Origin: Pseudomonadota bacterium
Lineage (GTDB): Bacteria; Pseudomonadota; Gammaproteobacteria; Burkholderiales; Thiobacillaceae
Direction: 5' to 3'
Assembly (NCBI GenBank): GCA_021802595.1
Contig: JAJZRT010000129.1
Location: forward strand, 1-8,544
DNA length: 8,544 bases
The first letter of the stretch is position 1. Every line of letters starts with the position of its first letter. Position numbers and translations under genes: made by a program. This document shows, in pieces, positions 1-4,153 of the stretch. The notes under the pieces were generated by a model. That model was given only the letters and a program-made list of their open reading frames with translations. It made no database searches and was not told the origin of the DNA.

Positions 1-1271
1 CGACCACGATCGCCGGCCTGCTGTCGGCCATCGGCGTCGCCGGCATGAGCCGCATGATGCAGGCCAACGTCATCGCCACCTCCGGCCGTGCGGTCGAAGC
101 GGCGGGCGATGTCGACGTGCTGCTGCTGGACAAGACCGGCACGATCACGCTGGGCAACCGCCAGGCGACCAACTTCCTGCACGCCGCCGGCGTGAAGGAA
201 GCGGAACTGGCCGACGCAGCCCAACTCTCCTCGCTCGCCGACGAGACGCCGGAAGGCCGCAGCATCGTGATTCTGGCCAAGGACAAATTCAAGCTGCGCG
301 GCCGTGACGTGCATGAACTGGGCGCCCGCTTCGTGCATTTCACTGCCCAGACCCGCATGAGCGGCGTCGATCTCGACGGCCGCGAGATCCGCAAGGGCGC
401 GGCCGAGGCGGTGCGTGCCTATGTCGCAGAACGCGGCGGCCACTTTCCGCCCGAGGTGGAAATGATCGTCGAGCAGGTCGCCAAACGCGGCTCCACCCCG
501 CTGGTGGTGGCCGAGTCCGCTGACGGCCGTGCCCGCGTGCTGGGCGTGGTCGAACTCAAGGACGTCGTCAAGGGCGGCATCAAGGAGCGTTTCGCCGAAC
601 TGCGCCGCATGGGCATCAAGACGGTGATGATCACCGGCGACAACCGACTCACTGCCGCCTCCATCGCCGCCGAGGCGGGGGTCGACGACTTCCTCGCCGA
701 GGCCACGCCGGAGGCCAAGCTGAAGCTGATCCGCGAATACCAGGCCGAAGGCCGGCTGGTGGCGATGACCGGCGACGGCACCAACGACGCCCCGGCGCTG
801 GCGCAGGCCGACGTCGCCGTGGCGATGAATACCGGCACCCAGGCCGCCAAGGAAGCCGGCAACATGGTCGACCTCGACTCCAACCCGACCAAGCTGATCG
901 AGGTGGTGGAGACCGGGAAACAAATGCTGATGACACGCGGCTCGCTCACCACCTTCTCCATCGCCAACGACGTCGCCAAGTACTTCGCCATCATCCCGGC
1001 AGCCTTCGTCACCACCTACCCGCAGCTCGCGGCGCTCAACGTCATGGGCCTGGCCAGCCCGGCTTCCGCCATCCTGTCGGCGGTCGTCTTCAATGCGCTG
1101 ATCATCATGTTCCTGATCCCGCTGGCGCTGAAGGGCGTGAAATACCAGCCCCTGGGCGCCGCCGTGCTGCTGCGCCGCAACCTGGCGGTCTACGGTCTGG
1201 GCGGCCTCATCGCACCCTTCATCGGCATCAAGCTGATCGACATGCTGATCGCCGCTGCCGGCCTCGCCTGA
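1..1271 (+). CDS. kdpB: Potassium-transporting P-type ATPase subunit B, C-terminal two thirds (5' end outside window)
   Basis: KdpB is the ATP-hydrolysing P-type subunit of the KdpFABC high-affinity K+ uptake complex in the inner membrane. The reading frame is open from base 3, so the gene enters from the left; 422 residues are visible. By comparison with the E. coli protein (about 682 residues, phospho-Asp 307), roughly 260 N-terminal residues are missing. Visible motifs are the phosphorylation loop DKTGTIT (Asp codon at 129-131), the nucleotide-binding-domain IRKGA, the P-domain [11 protein letters not shown], and the hinge [23 protein letters not shown]-terminal membrane region follows, with the family-typical [20 protein letters not shown] and [15 protein letters not shown] segments. 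No catalytic residue in the visible part is missing. kdpC begins 14 bases downstream, as in a standard kdpABC operon. The first Met in frame (base 45) is internal and is not the start. The identification is essentially certain. Confidence 0.98.
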   Translation, partial: TTIAGLLSAIGVAGMSRMMQANVIATSGRAVEAAGDVDVLLLDKTGTITLGNRQATNFLHAAGVKEAELADAAQLSSLADETPEGRSIVILAKDKFKLRGRDVHELGARFVHFTAQTRMSGVDLDGREIRKGAAEAVRAYVAERGGHFPPEVEMIVEQVAKRGSTPLVVAESADGRARVLGVVELKDVVKGGIKERFAELRRMGIKTVMITGDNRLTAASIAAEAGVDDFLAEATPEAKLKLIREYQAEGRLVAMTGDGTNDAPALAQADVAVAMNTGTQAAKEAGNMVDLDSNPTKLIEVVETGKQMLMTRGSLTTFSIANDVAKYFAIIPAAFVTTYPQLAALNVMGLASPASAILSAVVFNALIIMFLIPLALKGVKYQPLGAAVLLRRNLAVYGLGGLIAPFIGIKLIDMLIAAAGLA

Positions 1272-1285
1272 GAAAGGAAAAGATC

Positions 1286-1864
1286 ATGAGAACCCTGTTT
1301 CGTCCCGCCCTCACCCTGTTCATCCTGCTGTCTGCCATTACTGGCGTCGTCTATCCCCTGGCAGTGACCGGAATCGCGAAAGGACTGTTTCCCGCAGAGG
1401 CAGAGGGCAGTCTGATCGTCGAGAACGGCAAGCCGGTCGGCTCGCGGCTGATCGGGCAGAACTTTACCGACCCGAAATACTTCTGGGGCCGCCCCTCGGC
1501 CACCGGTCCGATGCCCTACAACGCCAGCGCTTCAAGCGGCTCCAACCAGGGCCCGCTCAACCCGGCCCTGAAAGACGCGGTCAAGGCCCGGATCGATGCG
1601 CTCAAGGCGTCCGATCCGACCCAGACGGCGCCGATTCCGGAAGACCTGGTCACCGCCTCGGGCAGCGGCCTCGATCCCCAGATCAGCCCTGCCGCCGCGC
1701 GCTGGCAGGCCCCGCGCGTCGCCCGAACCCGCGGTCTGAACGTGGATGAGGTGAACACGCTCATCGACGCCCATACCGAAGGGCGCCAGTTCGGCCTGCT
1801 GGGCGAGCCGCGGGTCAACGTGCTGGCGCTGAATCTGGCGCTGGACCGGCTGGCCAGGCCATGA
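1286..1864 (+). CDS. kdpC: Potassium-transporting ATPase subunit C
   Basis: KdpC is the single-span accessory subunit of the Kdp pump; it stabilises the complex and raises ATP affinity of KdpB. The 192-residue product has the usual family length and layout. One N-terminal transmembrane helix (about residues 8-30, [21 protein letters not shown]) is followed by a periplasmic domain with the family motifs [17 protein letters not shown] (58-73), [16 protein letters not shown] (78-93), [16 protein letters not shown] (123-138) and HTEGR...[15 protein letters not shown]. The ATG start is preceded by the purine-rich AAAGGAAAAG, a good Shine-Dalgarno site, 14 bases after the kdpB stop. It is followed after only 7 bases by a small membrane-protein ORF, which suggests the operon continues beyond kdpC. 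Confidence 0.98.
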   Translation: MRTLFRPALTLFILLSAITGVVYPLAVTGIAKGLFPAEAEGSLIVENGKPVGSRLIGQNFTDPKYFWGRPSATGPMPYNASASSGSNQGPLNPALKDAVKARIDALKASDPTQTAPIPEDLVTASGSGLDPQISPAAARWQAPRVARTRGLNVDEVNTLIDAHTEGRQFGLLGEPRVNVLALNLALDRLARP

Positions 1865-1871
1865 GGCCGCC

Positions 1872-1997
1872 ATGGAGTTCCTGAACTTCATGATGGCCAT
1901 CGTTGCACTCGTAGTCCCCTTGCTCTTTGCATGGGTTGTTGTGAACCACCAGGCTAACAAGCCACCCCGGAAACAAGAAAGGAAACCAAGTAAATGA
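1872..1997 (+). CDS. 41-residue single-helix membrane protein, uncharacterised
   Basis: This small ORF starts at an ATG 7 bases after the kdpC stop, with a GAGG ribosome-binding motif at about 1863-1866 overlapping that stop. It encodes 41 residues. The N-terminal two thirds form one hydrophobic helix (about residues 3-24, from FLNFMMAIVALVV to FAWVVV). A strongly basic tail (about 28-41) with seven Lys/Arg and one Glu follows; by the positive-inside rule this predicts N-out, C-in topology. Its TGA at 1995-1997 overlaps the ATG of the porin-like gene (ATGA), so translation of the two is probably coupled, and the Shine-Dalgarno of the porin gene lies inside this ORF. I do not recognise the family. 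It recalls KdpF, the roughly 29-residue lipid-like stabiliser of the Kdp complex, in size and topology, but KdpF is encoded before kdpA, not after kdpC. Treat it as a candidate small Kdp accessory peptide or a leader for the porin. That it is translated is inferred from frame, spacing and composition. Confidence 0.6.
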   Translation: MEFLNFMMAIVALVVPLLFAWVVVNHQANKPPRKQERKPSK

Positions 1998-2782
1998 AAC
2001 CGTCGCACCCCGCCTTCTACCCTCTCGCCGTCATGGCCGCCATGGGGTCCCTGCCGGCGCTCGCCGAGGGCAGTCCGCATAGCTTCACGGCCAACGTCGG
2101 CCTGACGTCCGACTACCTCTTCCGCGGCATTTCCCAGACCGGCCACGACCCCGCCATCCAGGGCGGCTTCGACTACGCGCACGCGAGCGGTTTCTACCTC
2201 GGCACCTGGGGCTCCAACGTGGGCTGGATTGAAGATTTCCAGGGCTACAATTCGGGCAATCTGGAACTCGACCTGTACGGCGGTTTCCGCGACAGCATCG
2301 GCGACACCGGAATTTCCTACGACATGGGTGCCATCGAATACTATTATCCCGGCGACAGGCCAAGCGGCACCACGAACGCCAATACCACTGAAGTCTATGC
2401 CGGCTTGGGCTGGAAGTGGTTCACCGCCAAGTACTCCTACACGGTCAGCAGCGGCTCCTTCGGTTTTGCCAACGCCGACGGCTCGAATTACCTGGATATT
2501 TCCGCCAGCGTCCCGCTGGGCGAAACCGGCCTGACCGCCGGCGCGCACTGGGGCACCTTCAATTTTGAAAACAACAGCGCCTTCGACTATGAAGACTGGA
2601 AAATCAGCCTGACCTATGACATGGGCAAGCTGGGCGCCAAGCTCTCCGGCATGACCCTGGGCGTGGCCTACTCCGACACGAATGCCGACCCCGGCACTGT
2701 CGCCAACCGCGTCTGGACCGACGCCAATGGCGAGTTCCTGGGCGACAGCCGCGGCCTGGTATGGGTGACCAAGACCTTCTGA
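1994..2782 (+). CDS. TorF-family putative outer-membrane porin
   Basis: The 262-residue product resembles the proteobacterial TorF / Gcw_chp family (TIGR02001-like) of predicted outer-membrane beta-barrels. An N-terminal signal peptide (residues 1 to about 24, hydrophobic core PLAVMAAMGSLP, cleavage after ALA) is followed by the family-typical mature start FTANVGLTSDYLFRGISQT. Many short amphipathic, aromatic-rich strands follow (for example GFYLGTWGSNVGW, ELDLYGGFRD, ISYDMGAIEYYYPG, WKWFTAKYSY), and the protein ends in the terminal Phe typical of BamA substrates (VTKTF). The ATG is preceded by AAAGGAAA 8 bases upstream. It overlaps the stop of the 41-residue ORF by four bases, so the gene belongs to the kdp operon. 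The substrate is unknown; K+ or another solute crossing the outer membrane is an inference from position only. A strong terminator follows about 100 bases downstream. Confidence 0.85.
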   Translation: MKPSHPAFYPLAVMAAMGSLPALAEGSPHSFTANVGLTSDYLFRGISQTGHDPAIQGGFDYAHASGFYLGTWGSNVGWIEDFQGYNSGNLELDLYGGFRDSIGDTGISYDMGAIEYYYPGDRPSGTTNANTTEVYAGLGWKWFTAKYSYTVSSGSFGFANADGSNYLDISASVPLGETGLTAGAHWGTFNFENNSAFDYEDWKISLTYDMGKLGAKLSGMTLGVAYSDTNADPGTVANRVWTDANGEFLGDSRGLVWVTKTF

Positions 2783-2796
2783 TTGTCTGACAACCC

Positions 2797-2816
2797 GCTG
2801 CGGGGCGACCCGCAGC
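2797..2816 (+). other. Perfect 8-bp hairpin with GCGA tetraloop after the porin gene
   Basis: GCTGCGGG at 2797-2804 and CCCGCAGC at 2809-2816 are exact reverse complements around a GCGA loop, a stable GNRA tetraloop. It begins 14 bases after the porin stop codon. No T-tract follows, so it is not a classical rho-independent terminator. It may act as a 3' barrier that protects the porin message from exonucleases, ahead of the true terminator. Confidence 0.55.
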
Positions 2817-2882
2817 AGCCTGCTTCCTCACGGGCGGACCTGCCCACACCGCCGACCTCCGGGTTCATTTCTGTTGTACCCG

Positions 2883-2906
2883 CCCGCCGCAAGGCGGGAT
2901 TTTTTT
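2883..2906 (+). terminator. Rho-independent terminator closing the kdpBC-porin unit
   Basis: CCCGCC (2883-2888), a GCAA tetraloop (2889-2892) and GGCGGG (2893-2898) form a 6-bp GC-only stem. A single A and seven T (2900-2906) follow. This is a textbook intrinsic terminator on the + strand. It implies that the downstream PtsN-like gene has its own promoter. Confidence 0.9.
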
Positions 2907-2922
2907 GGCGCGCCATGGCCTG

Positions 2923-2942
2923 ATCTTTATCGAATCTTGATG
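2923..2942 (+). promoter_or_regulatory. Candidate regulatory box upstream of the ptsN-like gene (copy 1 of ATCTTTAT-N6-TTGATG)
   Basis: ATCTTTAT (2923-2930), six bases, and TTGATG (2937-2942) match exactly, with the same spacing, a second copy at 3534-3553. Both sit in intergenic regions just upstream of + strand genes in the K+ locus and are AT-rich in a GC-rich setting. The layout of two T-rich half-sites resembles the E. coli KdpE site (TTTATA and TTTACA half-sites). The box begins 16 bases after the terminator and ends 86 bases before the GTG start of the ptsN-like gene. Its function is inferred. I saw no convincing sigma70 -10/-35 pair in 2907-3028. Confidence 0.4.
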
Positions 2943-3016
2943 CATTCGCGCTCACTCTTTGCGGAATCATGAGTTCGACAAGCCTAGCATTCCTGTTATC
3001 GGAGATTCGTCAATCC

Positions 3017-3023
3017 AAGGAGG
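3017..3023 (+). promoter_or_regulatory. Shine-Dalgarno site that fixes the ptsN-like start at 3029
   Basis: AAGGAGG, a perfect anti-16S match, lies 5 bases before GTG 3029. The in-frame ATG at 2969 has no comparable site and would add 20 residues that EIIA(Ntr) proteins do not have. Confidence 0.85.
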
Positions 3024-3028
3024 TATCC

Positions 3029-3490
3029 GTGAACGTACTCGCACGTTATCTGCGTTCCGAAGACATCCGCCTCGACGTGGAGGCGCCAAGCAAGCCCGCA
3101 TTGATGGACGCCGTCGCATTGCACATGGAACAGGTCCATTCGCTGCCGCGAGACAGCATTTTCCTCGGCCTGAACCGACGCGAGCAGCTCGCCTCGACAG
3201 GCCTGGGGCAGGGGTTCGCCATCCCGCACTGCCGCGTCCAGGGACTCGACCGGATCCTGGCCGCCTACCTGCGCCTGAAGTCGCCCATTCCCTTCGACGC
3301 CCCGGATGGCGAACCGGTGGCCGACATCCTGGTCCTGCTGGTGCCGAAACAGGCTGCCGAAGAACATCTGGCCGTGCTGGCGGATGCCACACGGCTGTTC
3401 TCCTCGCCCCGCTTCTGCGAACAGTTGCGCCAGCACGACGAGCCGCGGGCGGTCAGGCAGCTGTTCGAGGGCTGGCCCAAGGCCGCCTGA
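3029..3490 (+). CDS. PTS EIIA(Ntr)-like (PtsN-type) regulatory phosphocarrier protein
   Basis: This is a single EIIA domain of the nitrogen-related phosphotransferase system (PTS_EIIA_2 / PtsN type), a cytoplasmic protein phosphorylated on His by NPr. From the GTG start it has 153 residues, close to the usual PtsN length. It begins VNVLARYLRSEDIRLDVEA, matching the typical PtsN N-terminus. The active-site segment STGLGQGFAIPHCRV (56-70) carries the phosphorylatable His67, and LKSPIPFDAPDGEPVADILVLLVP (83-106) is also family-typical. The gene is a separate paralogue-like copy: no rpoN, hpf or rapZ, the usual ptsN neighbours, is in the window. Instead it lies between the Kdp pump genes and kdpDE. 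In E. coli, EIIA(Ntr) is known to bind KdpD and TrkA, so control of Kdp signalling is a reasonable inference. A candidate KdpE-like box lies upstream. The symbol is left blank because this may not be the housekeeping ptsN. Confidence 0.9.
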   Translation: MNVLARYLRSEDIRLDVEAPSKPALMDAVALHMEQVHSLPRDSIFLGLNRREQLASTGLGQGFAIPHCRVQGLDRILAAYLRLKSPIPFDAPDGEPVADILVLLVPKQAAEEHLAVLADATRLFSSPRFCEQLRQHDEPRAVRQLFEGWPKAA

Positions 3491-3533
3491 AGCGCGGCTG
3501 ACTTTCAGCGCTTCCTTAACAGTCGCGCGCCCA

Positions 3534-3553
3534 ATCTTTATTACTTTTTGATG
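3534..3553 (+). promoter_or_regulatory. Candidate KdpE-like box (copy 2 of ATCTTTAT-N6-TTGATG)
   Basis: ATCTTTAT (3534-3541), six bases (TACTTT) and TTGATG (3548-3553) repeat the pattern at 2923-2942. Read in another register, TTTATT-ACTT-TTTGAT (3537-3552) resembles the E. coli KdpE site TTTATA-CTTT-TTTACA: 5 of 6 bases match in the first half-site, 3 of 6 in the second, and the spacer is the same length. It is the most AT-rich stretch between 3491 and 3597 and ends 44 bases before the ATG at 3598. It could drive the genes leading into kdpDE. Binding is inferred. Confidence 0.45.
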
Positions 3554-3597
3554 TGCGGCCGGTTAGGCTTCGCCTCATCGCAATGACAGGAGACTTG

Positions 3598-3948
3598 ATG
3601 AACATCAGTCGACGTGAAGAAGAGCCCCCCTCTAGCCAGGACAAGGTTTGCATCGGCATCGCCCTGGTCGGCGAAGACATCCGGGTTGCCGCGCGCACCG
3701 GCGGCCGCGAGGTTGAGCGCGGCAGGTTTCCGGCTAGCCCGCTTGGCACGGCCGCCCTGCTCAGCTACCTCGCCGACTGGCAGGCGCCGCTGCGGCTTGC
3801 CGTGGCCACCGCCGGCGTGGCCGCGCTGGGCCTTGCGCTGAGCGTCGGCGCCCAGCAGGACCGGGAGGTCTTCCTGGTGTCGGCCCAGGCCATGCATTCC
3901 ACCCACGAGGTCTCGGATCTCGCCCGCTATGCCGAACGTGCCATCTGA
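3598..3948 (+). CDS. Uncharacterised 116-residue protein resembling a degenerate IS110-type transposase N-terminal (RNase H-fold) domain
   Basis: The start is the ATG at 3598, with AGGAG (3588-3592) 5 bases before it; an in-frame GTG at 3553 falls inside the upstream AT-rich box and is less likely. After a polar N-terminus (1-15), residues 17-116 run in the order of an IS110 DEDD N-terminal domain. These are a first strand VCIGIALVGEDIRVAA, a helix SPLGTAALLSYLADW, a strand and helix LRLAVATAGVAALGLAL, a strand EVFLVSAQ, and a terminal SDLARYAERA like the LARYA segment of those transposases. The catalytic positions look lost: Ala22 where IS110 has Asp, Val69 for Glu, Ser101 and Glu104 for the two late Asp, and about a dozen residues before these are absent. 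The C-terminal transposase half is also absent. There are no IS ends. It is more likely an adapted binding domain or relic than an active enzyme. The homology is judged by eye and needs profile confirmation; an unrelated hypothetical protein is possible. Confidence 0.65.
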   Translation: MNISRREEEPPSSQDKVCIGIALVGEDIRVAARTGGREVERGRFPASPLGTAALLSYLADWQAPLRLAVATAGVAALGLALSVGAQQDREVFLVSAQAMHSTHEVSDLARYAERAI

Positions 3949-3961
3949 TGGCGAGAAGAAA

Positions 3962-4138
3962 ATGATCACCCATGTCTGCCCGGTCTGCGGCAAATCGCAT
4001 GCGGTGAACGCGGCCCGCCACTCGGTGGCGTGGGGCCGTCAGTTCACCTGTTCCTGCGAGTGCGAATCTGAGCGTCGTCGTCGCATGCGCAGGCAACCGC
4101 TTGAATTCTGTCCACTGCGTGCGCAGGCCGGACGCTGA
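3962..4138 (+). CDS. Small zinc-ribbon-like protein (58 residues)
   Basis: From the ATG at 3962 this ORF encodes 58 residues. CPVCGK near the N-terminus (Cys6, Cys9) and a CSCEC cluster about 25 residues later give the Cys pairs of a zinc ribbon or small zinc finger. The stretch AWGRQFTCSCEC recalls zinc fingers of HNH-nuclease-associated proteins (GR..TCS.EC). A very basic ERRRRMRRQ segment follows, which could bind nucleic acid. An alternative ATG at 3929 would overlap the preceding gene by 20 bases and add 11 unconserved-looking residues; the purine-rich GAGAAGAAA before 3962 favours the shorter form. It sits 13 bases after the 116-residue gene and 15 bases before kdpD, so it is probably co-transcribed with both. 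Its function is not recognised. Confidence 0.6.
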   Translation: MITHVCPVCGKSHAVNAARHSVAWGRQFTCSCECESERRRRMRRQPLEFCPLRAQAGR

Positions 4139-4153
4139 AAGTACACTGAGCGC

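Noticed and set aside
1872..1997. Calling the 41-residue peptide KdpF
   Set aside because: KdpF is encoded upstream of kdpA and lacks a long basic tail; similarity is limited to size and a single helix.
1532..2548. 338-codon minus-strand frame opposite kdpC and the porin gene
   Set aside because: It spans two unrelated sense genes and their junction and has no signal or domain.
2969..3028. Upstream ATG start for the PtsN-like gene
   Set aside because: It has no good ribosome-binding site and adds 20 residues not expected in the family; GTG 3029 has a perfect AAGGAGG.
2907..3028. A sigma70 or sigma54 promoter for the ptsN-like gene
   Set aside because: No -35/-10 pair with acceptable match and spacing, and no sigma54-type GG/GC elements at the right distance, could be found by eye, although a promoter is expected after the terminator.
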